This document shows positions 36,140 through 45,777 of a stretch of DNA of 64,000 bases, in pieces (within the stretch, counting starts at the first letter, position 1; every line of letters begins with the position of its first letter). The notes under the pieces were generated by a model. It saw nothing but the letters and a program-made list of their open reading frames with translations. It ran no database searches and was not told the DNA's origin. The position numbers and the translations under genes were made by a program. The stretch lies in contig NZ_CDDD01000015.1 of NCBI RefSeq assembly GCF_000820165.1, positions 1 to 64,000 of the forward strand, given 5' to 3'. This DNA is from Aeromonas taiwanensis. Its GTDB lineage: Bacteria; Pseudomonadota; Gammaproteobacteria; Enterobacterales; Aeromonadaceae.

Positions 36140-36682
36140 TTAGAAGCTGGCGGGGGTGTTGGCGGAGATGAGCACGCACTCCTGCTCCCCCACGTTGCGA
36201 AAGCGGTGCGGGGTGCGGCTGTCGAAGTAGTAGCCGTCCCCCGGCGTCAGCAGATAGACCTGCTCGCCGACGGTCACCTCCACCTCGCCCCGGATGATGA
36301 TGCCGCACTCTTCCCCTTCGTGACTCAGCATGTCGTCGCCGGTGTCGGCGCCCGGGGGCAGGATCTCCTGCATCATGCCGATGGCCCGGTTGGCGCGGCT
36401 GTGGCCCACCAGGCGGTAGCTGATGGGGTGAGTGCCGAGATCCGGCATGTCGTCCGCACGGAAGATCACCTCGGAATCCATCTCCGTCTCGTCGGTGAAG
36501 AAACTGGCCAGGGACATGGGGATGCCTTCCAGCACCTTGCGCAGGGAGGCCACAGAGGGGCTCACCTGATTCTTTTCGATCTGGGAGATAAAGCCGTTGG
36601 TCACACCGGAGCGTTTGGCCAGCTCGCGCTGGGAAAGGGCCGCCTTGGTGCGAACCGCCTTGAGGCGGTGACCGATATCCAT
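36140..36682 (-). CDS. puuR: putrescine-pathway repressor PuuR (cupin-HTH)
   Basis: A 180-residue XRE-type regulator: helix-turn-helix MDIGHRLKAVRTKAALSQRELAKRSGVTNGFISQIE and a C-terminal cupin (GIIIRGEVEVTVGEQVYLLTPGDGYYFDSRTPHRFRN). This is the PuuR architecture. AAGGAG precedes the ATG by nine bases. It diverges from the omega-aminotransferase gene 171 bases away and stands upstream of puuC, so it probably regulates both, in response to putrescine. Confidence 0.9.
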   Translation of the reverse strand: MDIGHRLKAVRTKAALSQRELAKRSGVTNGFISQIEKNQVSPSVASLRKVLEGIPMSLASFFTDETEMDSEVIFRADDMPDLGTHPISYRLVGHSRANRAIGMMQEILPPGADTGDDMLSHEGEECGIIIRGEVEVTVGEQVYLLTPGDGYYFDSRTPHRFRNVGEQECVLISANTPASF

Positions 36683-36700
36683 CGATAGACACTCCTTGAC

Positions 36701-36809
36701 TGTTTACTATTATTAAAATTGTGTTAAATATCTTATACCACCCCTGAGGGGTGACACCAAGCGGGGCGATAAAAGCCCTTTTTTATGGATTCAGGTGTTT
36801 AATTTAATA
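36701..36809. promoter_or_regulatory. divergent puuR/aminotransferase promoter region with repeated TGTT-A/T motifs
   Basis: Three related AT-rich stretches: TGTTTACTATTATTAA at 36701, GTGTTAAATAT at 36721 and TGTTTAATTTAATA at 36796. They loosely resemble the E. coli PuuR site AAAATATAATGAACA in the TAATG/AACA half. They are the only distinctive elements in the 171-base gap. Assignment to PuuR is tentative. Confidence 0.35.
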
Positions 36810-36853
36810 GGCAAGAGCCGGGTGTTACTAAACGCCTTAAGGATGAGGTGACC

Positions 36854-38182
36854 ATGAAACCTGTCAGCGACATCAATACCCCCGACATGTCCGCCTTCTG
36901 GATGCCCTTTACCGCCAACCAGCAGTTCAAGGCGGCGCCGCGCATCCTGAAGTCGGCAGAAGGGATGTATTATCACTCAGAGGATGGCCGCAAGATACTG
37001 GATGGCACTGCGGGCCTCTGGTGTTGCAACGCGGGCCATGGTCGGCGCGAGATTGCCGAGGCGGTCTCCCAGCAGATCTCCCACCTCGATTTTGCCCCAA
37101 CGTTCCAGATGGGTCACCCCCTGCCGTTCGAACTGGCCAACCAGCTGGTGGAGATCGCCCCCAGGGGCTTCGGCCACGTCTTCTATACCAACTCAGGTTC
37201 GGAGTCCGTGGACACGGCACTCAAGATTGCGCTGGCCTGGCAGCGAGCTCGTGGCCAGGGTACCCGCACCCGGCTGATTGGCCGCGAGCGAGGCTACCAT
37301 GGTGTCGGCTTCGGTGGCATCTCTGTGGGCGGCATCCCCGGCAACCGCAAGTGGTTCGGCTCCCTGCTGACCGGGGTGGATCATCTGCCCCACACCCTCA
37401 ACATCGCCAGGAATGCCTTCACCAAGGGGCTGCCGGAGGAAGATCTCAGCCTGGCTGACGAGCTGGAGAAGATCGTCTTCCTGCACGACGCCAGCAACAT
37501 CGCGGCGGTGATCGTCGAGCCCATCGCCGGCAGCACGGGCGTCATCATGCCGCCCAAGGGCTACCTCAAGCGGCTGCGGGATATCTGCACCAAGCACGGC
37601 ATCCTGCTCATCTTCGACGAGGTGATCACCGGTTTCGGTCGCCTCGGCTCTCCCTTCGCCGCCCAGGAGTTCGACGTCATCCCCGACATGATCACCTGTG
37701 CCAAGGGGCTCACCAACGGGGCCATCCCCATGGGCGCCGTGCTGGTACAGAACCACATCTATGACGACATGATGGCGGCGGGCAAGGGAGCCATCGAGCT
37801 GTTCCACGGCTACACCTACTCGGGCCACCCGGTGGCCGCAGCGGCGGGTCTGGCGACCCTCGAGATCTATCGCAACGAGAACCTGCTGAGCCGCGCCGCC
37901 GATCTGGCGGGTTACTGGGAAGAGGCTGCCCACTCGCTGAAGGGCTGCAAGCACGTGAAGGACGTGCGCAACTACGGCCTGGTGGCGGGCATCGAACTGG
38001 AGCCCATGCCCGATGCACCGGGCAAGCGCGCCTACGAGGTGTTCGTGCGCTGCTTCGAGAAGGGGGCGCTGATCCGGGTGACCGGCGACATCATCGCCCT
38101 GTCGCCACCCCTCATCATCGAACGCAGCCAGATCGACGATCTCTTCACCCTGCTGCAGGACGCCCTGCAGGCCCAGGACTGA
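36854..38182 (+). CDS. omega-amino acid (beta-alanine):pyruvate aminotransferase
   Basis: A 442-residue class III PLP aminotransferase. The cofactor lysine is in ITCAKGLTNGAIPMGAV; the phosphate-binding and substrate region includes TNSGSESVDTALKIALAW, GRERGYHGVGFGGISVGG, and VIVEPIAGSTGVIMPPKGYL; the carbonyl-binding IFDEVITGFGRLGSPFA. It is closest in pattern to beta-alanine/omega-amino acid:pyruvate transaminases, with malonate semialdehyde as product. It is paired with the mmsA gene 99 bases downstream, which would convert that product to acetyl-CoA. Under PuuR-like control by position. Confidence 0.88.
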   Translation: MKPVSDINTPDMSAFWMPFTANQQFKAAPRILKSAEGMYYHSEDGRKILDGTAGLWCCNAGHGRREIAEAVSQQISHLDFAPTFQMGHPLPFELANQLVEIAPRGFGHVFYTNSGSESVDTALKIALAWQRARGQGTRTRLIGRERGYHGVGFGGISVGGIPGNRKWFGSLLTGVDHLPHTLNIARNAFTKGLPEEDLSLADELEKIVFLHDASNIAAVIVEPIAGSTGVIMPPKGYLKRLRDICTKHGILLIFDEVITGFGRLGSPFAAQEFDVIPDMITCAKGLTNGAIPMGAVLVQNHIYDDMMAAGKGAIELFHGYTYSGHPVAAAAGLATLEIYRNENLLSRAADLAGYWEEAAHSLKGCKHVKDVRNYGLVAGIELEPMPDAPGKRAYEVFVRCFEKGALIRVTGDIIALSPPLIIERSQIDDLFTLLQDALQAQD

Positions 38183-38281
38183 CCCCTTTATCGCACTGGA
38201 TGGTGCCCGCCCCGGGCGCCATCTCCCTGTGCCGCCCCCGACGCGGCGAGGGGAGGACGGATGACCCATCACGGAGGATTT

Positions 38282-39778
<1,497 letters not shown>

Positions 39779-39860
39779 TCAACATGCAGCAGCTAGCCCG
39801 GACATGGCCCGGCGGAAGGGATCCGCCGGCGTGCCCGCTATCCCTGTGAAGGAGTGACAG

Positions 39861-40589
39861 ATGCGACTGGGTATTCTCGATTGTGACCGGCTGGACCCCG
39901 ATTTGGTGGGGGATTTCGGCCCCGTTTACTCCGAGATGTTTATCAAGGGTTTCCGGGCGCTGGCGCCGGAACTGGAATTCCGGGTCTGGTCGGCGCTCGA
40001 CGGCGAGCTGCCTGATGACCTGACCGAGTGCGATGCCTGGCTGATCACCGGCTCTCGCCACGACGCCTACAGCGACGTGCCCTGGATCTTGGCGCTGCGG
40101 GAGTGGATCCGCCGGGCCCACGATGCCAACGTCAAGCTGGCGGGGGTCTGCTTCGGCCACCAGGTGATCGCCCAGGCCCTGGGGGGCGAGGTGATGAAGT
40201 CCACCAAGGGGTGGGGGCTGGGTGTCTCGGTGCACGCCATGCAGGCGGTGAAACCCTGGATGGCGCCGGGGCTCGAGACCATCCGCATCCTGGCCAGCCA
40301 CCAGGACCAGGTGGAGCAGCTGCCGCCGGGGGCGACCCTGCTGGCGGGCAATGACTTCTGCCCCAACTTCATGTTTTTGCAGGGGGACAACATAGTGGCC
40401 ATTCAGGGCCACCCGGAGTTCTCGGTGGAATACAACCGTGCGCTGATCGAGCGGCGGCGGGACCGGCTGCCCGATGCACACTACCAGAGCAGCCTCTCCT
40501 CCCTGGAGGGGGAAGTGGACTCCGCCACCATGATGCAGTGGCTGCTGCAGTTCCTCGGCATCCTGCCGGTCGGGGTTGCCGCACACTGA
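39861..40589 (+). CDS. class I glutamine amidotransferase-like hydrolase
   Basis: A 242-residue protein of the GATase class I fold. Nucleophile Cys97 in GVCFGHQVIAQ, and His184 and Glu186 in QGHPEFS form the triad. In this cluster it probably removes glutamate from a gamma-glutamylated polyamine or GABA intermediate, as PuuD (different subfamily) does in E. coli; that is inference from context. GAAGGAGTGACAG precedes the ATG. Confidence 0.8.
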   Translation: MRLGILDCDRLDPDLVGDFGPVYSEMFIKGFRALAPELEFRVWSALDGELPDDLTECDAWLITGSRHDAYSDVPWILALREWIRRAHDANVKLAGVCFGHQVIAQALGGEVMKSTKGWGLGVSVHAMQAVKPWMAPGLETIRILASHQDQVEQLPPGATLLAGNDFCPNFMFLQGDNIVAIQGHPEFSVEYNRALIERRRDRLPDAHYQSSLSSLEGEVDSATMMQWLLQFLGILPVGVAAH

Positions 40590-40744
40590 GCCGCCGTTTG
40601 TCATATCTGTCGCGCTGATGCTAGATTTTGTAGCAAAATGAAGGATCAAGCGGCGATATGCCCAGTATCGGATGATACACTGGCCGCCATTTTTGGCGGC
40701 CTTGTCCATCAAGGACAGCCGCGCCAGCCTGTGAGGGTGCAACC

Positions 40745-41716
40745 TTGAAACTACAGCAGTTGAAGTATCTGATCGCGGTGCGGGACCACAATCTCAACGT
40801 CTCCGTCGCCTCCGATGCGCTCTATACCAGCCAGCCTGGGGTGAGCAAGCAGATCGGCTTGCTGGAGAGCGAGCTGGGGGTGCGTATCTTCGAGCGTCGC
40901 GGCAAGCACCTGCACCGGATCACCCCGGTGGGGGAGGAGATCATCAAGTGTGCCGAGGCCATGCTCAACATCGAGAGCAAGATCAAGGCCATCTCCCGGG
41001 AGTATCTGGATCCGACCGTGGGCACCCTCAACATCCACACCACCCACACCATCGCCCGTTACCTGTTGCCGAAAAGCGTCACCTACTTCACCAAGAAGTA
41101 CCCCAAGATCTCGTTCCACCTGCACCCCGTGATGTCCGCCACCAAGGAGCAGATCAGCAAGGGATATTCGGATTTTTCCATCGTGGCCCACGAGATAGGC
41201 TTCGACAAGGAGCTGATCGCGCTGCCCGCCTACCTCTGGACCCTCTCCCTGGTGGTGCCGCAGGATCACCCCCTGGCCAAGGTGAAGAAGCCGACCCTGG
41301 AGCAGCTCTGCCAGTACCCCATCCTCAGCTACGAGAGCGGTGCCACCGGGCGCCAGGTGCAGGACAAGGTGTTTCAGGCCGCCGGCCTCACCCCCACTTA
41401 CTACATGACGGTGATGGATGCCGGCGTCATCAAGCGCTACGTGGAGTTGGGCTTTGGCATCGGCATCATCTCCTCCCTGGTGGCCAACGACCACGACGCG
41501 CCCGGCCTCGTGGCCATCAACCTGGAGCACCTGTTCGAGCCCTGCCCGGCCCAGATCTGCTTCAGCAAGAGCATTCTCTTGCAGAACTACATGTATGACT
41601 TCATCAGCTCCTTCTCCCCTCATCTCACCAAGGAGATGATCCAGAACGTGATGCAACAGCCGACCCAGGCGCGCATCGACGAACTGCTGGCCGGGGTGGA
41701 ACTGCCCGTCTACTGA
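40745..41716 (+). CDS. cysB: CysB-family LysR regulator
   Basis: A 323-residue LysR protein that starts MKLQQLKYLIAVRDHNLNVSVASDALYTSQPGVSKQIGLLE, the characteristic CysB N-terminus, and keeps family features FERRGKHLHRITPVGEEI, YITTTHT-like NIHTTHTIARYLLP and YMYDFISSFSPHLTKEMI. CysB senses N-acetylserine and activates cysteine biosynthesis. The length is that of CysB. Divergence from enteric CysB is appreciable, so a paralogue (Cbl-like) cannot be excluded. The start is TTG, with GAGG eight bases upstream. A kinase gene follows by 64 bases. Confidence 0.8.
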   Translation: MKLQQLKYLIAVRDHNLNVSVASDALYTSQPGVSKQIGLLESELGVRIFERRGKHLHRITPVGEEIIKCAEAMLNIESKIKAISREYLDPTVGTLNIHTTHTIARYLLPKSVTYFTKKYPKISFHLHPVMSATKEQISKGYSDFSIVAHEIGFDKELIALPAYLWTLSLVVPQDHPLAKVKKPTLEQLCQYPILSYESGATGRQVQDKVFQAAGLTPTYYMTVMDAGVIKRYVELGFGIGIISSLVANDHDAPGLVAINLEHLFEPCPAQICFSKSILLQNYMYDFISSFSPHLTKEMIQNVMQQPTQARIDELLAGVELPVY

Positions 41717-41780
41717 ATGCTCTCCCGTTGTCTGTCCGGCACCTCGGGTGCCGGCGCCTGCCCGCCCTGTCGAGGTTCCC

Positions 41781-42620
41781 ATGTCCCGCATTCTGCTGCT
41801 CGCCAATCTCAACTGTGATCACGTCCTCTCCCTGGCCGAGCCTCTGGTGGCGGGGGCGCGGTTGCAATACGTGGATCAGGGCCGCCGGCTCGGGGGCGGT
41901 GCCGCCAACACCGGCATCGGGCTGGTCTGGGCCGGGCACGAGGTGATCATCGCCTCCCGGATCGGGCTGGACGAGACCGGCGACTGGTTGCTGGAGCAGG
42001 CGGCCTCCTATGGCCTGGACTGCAGCCACGTGGAGCGTTTCGGCGGCGAGACGGGGGAGCTGCTGGTGCTGGTGGATTCCACCGGGGAGCGCACCATACT
42101 GCGCCGTCCACGTCGCCCGGATCTGCCGGGGGATCTGCCGAGCGAGGGGGTGGATTGCCTCTATGTGAACTATCCCGGCACCGCCATCATCGGCTACATG
42201 CGCCAGATGCTGGGCAAGAGTTTCGTGGTGGCCCAGTACCCCAAGGGAGGGCAGGCGCGTCGCCCCTGCCACGTGCTGGTGGCCTCCCGCTCCGATCTCG
42301 GCGAGGTGAGCGACCCCTGGCAGCATGCCCGCCAACTCGCCGGCGAGCAGCTCGAATGGCTGGTGCTCACCGAGGGCAAGGCGGGGGCCGTGGCCATCCA
42401 CGGTGAGGAGCAGGTGCGGGTGGCGGCGCGGCCCGTCTCCGTGGTCGACACCACGGGGGCGGGGGATGCTTTCGCCGGCGGCCTCATTCACGGGCTGGCG
42501 CGAGGCATGGCGATGGGGGATGCCCTGCAGTGCGCGGTGGACTGGGGCGCCTTCGCGGTCGCCTCCGAGAGTTCCATCCCCTCCCAGGCCCTGAAAAACT
42601 GGCTGAAACATCCTCACTGA
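41781..42620 (+). CDS. PfkB-family sugar/nucleoside kinase
   Basis: A 279-residue ribokinase-fold kinase: N-terminal GRRLGGGAANTGIGLVWAG and the C-terminal PfkB signature VDTTGAGDAFAGGLIHGLARG with the catalytic Asp in GAGDAF. It is short for the family and lacks a recognisable specific-substrate motif; the glycine-rich N-terminal signature resembles fructose/tagatose-type or ribokinase-like kinases. ATG at 41781 with CGAGG upstream. It follows the CysB-type gene; a functional link is not evident. Confidence 0.82.
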   Translation: MSRILLLANLNCDHVLSLAEPLVAGARLQYVDQGRRLGGGAANTGIGLVWAGHEVIIASRIGLDETGDWLLEQAASYGLDCSHVERFGGETGELLVLVDSTGERTILRRPRRPDLPGDLPSEGVDCLYVNYPGTAIIGYMRQMLGKSFVVAQYPKGGQARRPCHVLVASRSDLGEVSDPWQHARQLAGEQLEWLVLTEGKAGAVAIHGEEQVRVAARPVSVVDTTGAGDAFAGGLIHGLARGMAMGDALQCAVDWGAFAVASESSIPSQALKNWLKHPH

Positions 42621-42906
42621 GCCCCTCTGACGGCAGGCTGCCCGGGGTGACGATAACCCTCCTCTCCCCGGCATGTTGACGCCGGAAACGGCCAAAACCC
42701 CGGGCCAAGCCGGCAAGTTTGCGATCAATCAAAGAAAGTGCCGATTTATGTACATCTTCATCGACACCCGTCCGGGCTGCTCTTAACCTTGTCACTCCAC
42801 GACTCGGTCGAAGCGGCAACCCCGTGCGAAAGCATGTGCAGTCTTCCCTCTTTGGCCATCGGCTGTCGTCCTGATTTCTGGCTTGTAGTAAGAGGCAAGT
42901 GCGACC

Positions 42907-43359
42907 ATGCAACTGACACGATTTACCGACTACGCCCTGCGTACCCTGACTTTCCTGGCGATCCAGCCCGGTGATCGCCTGTCGACCATCACGGAAGTGG
43001 CCGACACCTTCGCCATCTCCCGCAACCATGTGGTCAAGATAGTGCACCAGCTCGGCATCAAGGGTTACATCGAGACGGTGCGCGGCAAGCATGGGGGTAT
43101 CCGGCTCGGTCGTTCCGCCGTCTCCATCAACCTGCGGGATGTGGTGATGGACATGGAACACGTGCTCTGCCCGGTGGACTGCAAGCGCGAGAACTGCCGC
43201 CTCTCCGGCGGCTGCCGCATCCAGGGCATTCTGCGCCGTGCCATGAACGCCTTCCTCGAGGTGCTGGGGGAGTACACCCTGGCCGATGCGGTGCGGGACC
43301 CGACCCGGCTCTGCCACCTGCTTGGCATCGAGCAGGACAATATCCTGACCATGGCCTGA
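42907..43359 (+). CDS. nsrR: nitric-oxide-sensing repressor NsrR
   Basis: A 150-residue Rrf2-family protein. HTH region MQLTRFTDYALRTLTFLAIQP...ITEVADTFAISRNHVVKIVHQL and RGKHGGIRLG, and cysteine cluster Cys88, Cys92, Cys97, Cys103 (LCPVDCKRENCRLSGGC) for an iron-sulphur cluster. It matches NsrR rather than IscR, which has different Cys spacing. NsrR derepresses NO-detoxification genes when its cluster reacts with NO. The 286-base upstream region holds a poor NsrR-like half-site (rejected below). Convergent with napF, with a terminator between. Confidence 0.92.
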   Translation: MQLTRFTDYALRTLTFLAIQPGDRLSTITEVADTFAISRNHVVKIVHQLGIKGYIETVRGKHGGIRLGRSAVSINLRDVVMDMEHVLCPVDCKRENCRLSGGCRIQGILRRAMNAFLEVLGEYTLADAVRDPTRLCHLLGIEQDNILTMA

Positions 43360-43374
43360 GGGCGATGGCAGAAC

Positions 43375-43397
43375 AAAGGGGCCTGATGGCCCCTTTT
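43375..43397. terminator. bidirectional terminator between nsrR and napF
   Basis: AAAGGGGCC/GGCCCCTTT stem with loop TGAT followed by TTTT, between convergent genes. Confidence 0.85.
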
Positions 43398-43430
43398 TGC
43401 TGTCTGCATCAATCTGGCTTGGAAATCGGT

Positions 43431-43943
43431 TCAGGGCTGGGGGACAAGCGTGATGGCGCCGTGCAGGCAGGCAAGGCCGCAGGCACCGCAGCCATCGCAG
43501 GCCGCCATGTTGACGCTGACCCCGCCGTTGCTGACCTTGATCGCCTGCAGGGGGCAGGCATCCTCGCACAACAGGCAATAGAAGCCCTGACGGGCCTGAC
43601 AGCTCGCCTCTATCCTGACCCGGGTCTGCACCTGGCGGCCGAGGCGCAGGTCCAGCGCCCCGGTGGGACAGGCTCTGGCACAGCTGCCGCAATAGCTGCA
43701 CTGGCCGCAGGCGAGATCCAGCACCGGGGTGCCGGCGACGGGGCTGCCAGCGTACTCGGGCCGGTCGGCGGGCTTGAGCAGGCCGTTGGGGCAGGCCTTG
43801 AAGCACGCCCCGCAGCGCTTGCACAGGGTGAGGAACTGGGACTCTTCGATGGCCCAGGGCGGGCGCGCCTCATGGCAAACCACCTTGGGTCTGCGGGGGC
43901 CTCTCAATGCGTGTGCCAGCCAGCGACAGAAAAAATGAGTCAT
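43431..43943 (-). CDS. napF: NapF-type ferredoxin
   Basis: A 170-residue protein with four ferredoxin-type cysteine clusters, including CKRCGACFKACPNGLL, CSYCGSCARACPTGAL, CLLCEDACPLQAI and CDGCGACGLACLHGAI. RPPWAIEESQFLTLC matches NapF of the periplasmic nitrate reductase system. No other nap genes are in the window, so it is an orphan copy or the nap operon lies elsewhere. ATG at 43943; the ribosome site AGGGGT lies within a hairpin (43948-43968). Confidence 0.85.
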   Translation of the reverse strand: MTHFFCRWLAHALRGPRRPKVVCHEARPPWAIEESQFLTLCKRCGACFKACPNGLLKPADRPEYAGSPVAGTPVLDLACGQCSYCGSCARACPTGALDLRLGRQVQTRVRIEASCQARQGFYCLLCEDACPLQAIKVSNGGVSVNMAACDGCGACGLACLHGAITLVPQP

Positions 43944-43947
43944 GCTC

Positions 43948-43970
43948 ACCCCTATACCTATTAGGGGTTA
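43948..43970 (-). promoter_or_regulatory. napF upstream hairpin and NarP/NarL-like box
   Basis: ACCCCTA-N7-TAGGGGT (43948-43968) is a perfect seven-base inverted repeat whose one arm contains the AGGGGT ribosome site of napF, so an RNA hairpin could hide it. The same stretch contains TACCTAT-TA-GGGGTTA at 43955-43970, a 7-2-7 arrangement in which the first heptamer matches the NarL/NarP consensus TACYYMT. Either could control napF; neither is proven. Confidence 0.4.
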
Positions 43971-44067
43971 ATTTTATCCAGTTTTCACCGGGCAAGCCAG
44001 AGAATAGCTCGGGGCAGGATCGCAAGCCGGGTTGCCCTTGTGTAAGCTAGGCGGATCTTTTTGCGGG

Positions 44068-44295
44068 ATGAATGAACTCATGTGGCTATTTCTGTGGCGT
44101 GCTTCTCTGCTCTATGTCTTCCCCCTGCTGATGTGGGCTTACTGCCATCTCAAGGGTATCGAGTTCAGCGAACTCGATACCGGGGTCAACAGCCACAAGT
44201 GGGTGGTGCTGGCGGCCTATCTGATCTACGTGCTGCTCTGGTTGCTGCTCAACCGCTACCTCGAACTCTTCCTGCGCCAGCGGGGGCGTCGATGA
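44068..44295 (+). CDS. small membrane protein, upstream of rmuC
   Basis: A 75-residue protein with two hydrophobic segments (LFLWRASLLYVFPLLMWAYC and VVLAAYLIYVLLWLLL), separated by a polar loop, ending in RYLELFLRQRGRR. The ribosome site GGGATG is poor, so the start could be a later ATG (44080). It has no recognisable family. Its stop codon overlaps the ATG of a 24-codon ORF that itself overlaps rmuC. Confidence 0.5.
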   Translation: MNELMWLFLWRASLLYVFPLLMWAYCHLKGIEFSELDTGVNSHKWVVLAAYLIYVLLWLLLNRYLELFLRQRGRR

Positions 44296-44366
44296 TGTGC
44301 CGGGTCGCAACGCCGAGCGTGCCAGAGGTGTTCCTCCATACCCTGTCCAGACGGGGTGACCGATGA
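44292..44366 (+). CDS. 24-codon ORF coupled to rmuC
   Basis: Begins ATG over the stop of the preceding gene (CGATGATG) and ends TGA over the ATG of rmuC (CGATGAGC), encoding MMCRVATPSVPEVFLHTLSR. It has no good ribosome site of its own beyond GGGGG. It may be a real linker ORF or chance. Confidence 0.25.
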   Translation: MMCRVATPSVPEVFLHTLSRRGDR

Positions 44367-45694
44367 GCCCGCTGCTGACCTGGTGGCCCGCCGTGCTGGC
44401 GGCCCTGCTCGCCCTGCTGCTTGGCTGGCTGGCGGGGCGCCGCAGTGCCCGGGAAGAGGCCCTGCTCCTCGAAGAGCGTCATCAGGTGCTGCAGGATCGC
44501 TGCGACGAGCTGCAGGACGACAAGATGCTGGTCCAGCAGAAGCTGGAGCAGCAGCAGACCCTCTTGCTCAAGCTCACCGCCCGTCTCAAGGATGCCGAAG
44601 CCACCCTGCGCAGCGAGCGCCTCGCCAGTGCCGAGAAGTTGCAGCTGCAGCAGCAGGCGGAGGTACGCCTCAGCCAGCAGTTCGAAAACCTTGCCAACCG
44701 CATCTTCGAGCAAAACTCGGGTAACTTCCGCGAACTCAATCAAAACAGCCTGGATCTGCTGCTAACCCCGCTCAAGGAGCAGATCGAGGGCTTTCGCCGT
44801 CAGGTGGGAGAGACCCACGCCCAGGAGACGGCCCAGCGCCACAACCTCAAGTTCGAGCTGGAGCGCCTTGCCGAGCTCAACGCCCGCATGACGGAAGAGG
44901 CGGCGGCCCTGACCCGCGCCCTCAAGGGGGACAGCAAGCAGCAGGGCAACTGGGGCGAGGTGGTGCTGGCCCGGATCCTCTCCGAGTGCGGCCTGCGGGA
45001 GGGCCACGAGTACCACACCCAGGTCAATATCGAGGTGGACAAGGGCAAGCGCTATCAGCCCGATGTCATCGTTCACCTGCCCCAGGACAAGGACATCATC
45101 ATCGACGCCAAGGTGTCGCTGACCGCCTATGAGCGCTGGTACAACGCGGACGACGAGCTGGAGAAGGCGGTGGCGATCAAGGAGCACGTCGCCTCGGTGC
45201 GCAACCACATTCGCGAGCTGGGCCGCAAGGATTACCAGCAGCTGCCCGGGGTGCGTACCCTGGACTATGTGCTGATGTTCGTGGCGGTGGAGCCGGCCTT
45301 CCTCACCGCCCTGGAGGCGGATCCCTCCCTGGTGCGCTACGGGCTGGATCACAACATCCTGCTGGTGAGCCCCACCAACCTGATGGTGGCGCTGCGCACC
45401 ATAGAGAATCTGTGGCGCTACGAGCGGCAGAACCAGAACTCGCGCCAGATCGCGGAGCGGGCGGGGCGCCTCTACGAGAAGCTGCGGCTGTTCGTGGAGG
45501 AGATGCAGCAGATGGGGGGCAGTCTGCACAAGGCGCAGGAGAGCTACGACAAGGCGATGGGGCGGCTGGTCAACGGCCGCGGCAACCTGATCGCCCAGGC
45601 CGAGCGCTTTCGCGAGCTGGGGGTGGAGGTCACCAAACCCCTGCCGGAGTCCCTGGTTGATCGGGCGCTGGAGCGGGAGGAGCCGGCCGACTGA
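44363..45694 (+). CDS. rmuC: DNA recombination protein RmuC
   Basis: A 443-residue RmuC protein. A single N-terminal membrane segment (TWWPAVLAALLALLLGWLAGR) is followed by a coiled coil from about residue 30 to 120 and a restriction-endonuclease-like domain (GNWGEVVLARILSECGLREGHEYHTQ, PDVIVHLPQDKDIIIDAKVSL). It limits sequence inversions in E. coli by an unclear mechanism. ATG at 44363. Ends at a strong terminator. Confidence 0.93.
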   Translation: MSPLLTWWPAVLAALLALLLGWLAGRRSAREEALLLEERHQVLQDRCDELQDDKMLVQQKLEQQQTLLLKLTARLKDAEATLRSERLASAEKLQLQQQAEVRLSQQFENLANRIFEQNSGNFRELNQNSLDLLLTPLKEQIEGFRRQVGETHAQETAQRHNLKFELERLAELNARMTEEAAALTRALKGDSKQQGNWGEVVLARILSECGLREGHEYHTQVNIEVDKGKRYQPDVIVHLPQDKDIIIDAKVSLTAYERWYNADDELEKAVAIKEHVASVRNHIRELGRKDYQQLPGVRTLDYVLMFVAVEPAFLTALEADPSLVRYGLDHNILLVSPTNLMVALRTIENLWRYERQNQNSRQIAERAGRLYEKLRLFVEEMQQMGGSLHKAQESYDKAMGRLVNGRGNLIAQAERFRELGVEVTKPLPESLVDRALEREEPAD

Positions 45695-45721
45695 GGCGCT
45701 CGCTCATTCAGGTCACGACAA

Positions 45722-45752
45722 CAGAAAGGGCAGCCAGTGGCTGCCCTTTCTG
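45722..45752. terminator. bidirectional terminator between rmuC and trkH
   Basis: CAGAAAGGGCAG/CTGCCCTTTCTG twelve-base stem with a 7-nt loop. Confidence 0.85.
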
Positions 45753-45777
45753 CGTCTGCGCTCCTGTGGACGGCGGC

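Noticed and set aside
42748-42758. possible NsrR half-site AAGATGTACAT before nsrR
   Set aside because: Only the AAGATG half resembles the consensus, with no second half at the right spacing.
42673-42786. 37-codon ORF starting MLTPETAKTPGQ before nsrR
   Set aside because: It has no ribosome site and no family resemblance. It is too short to trust.
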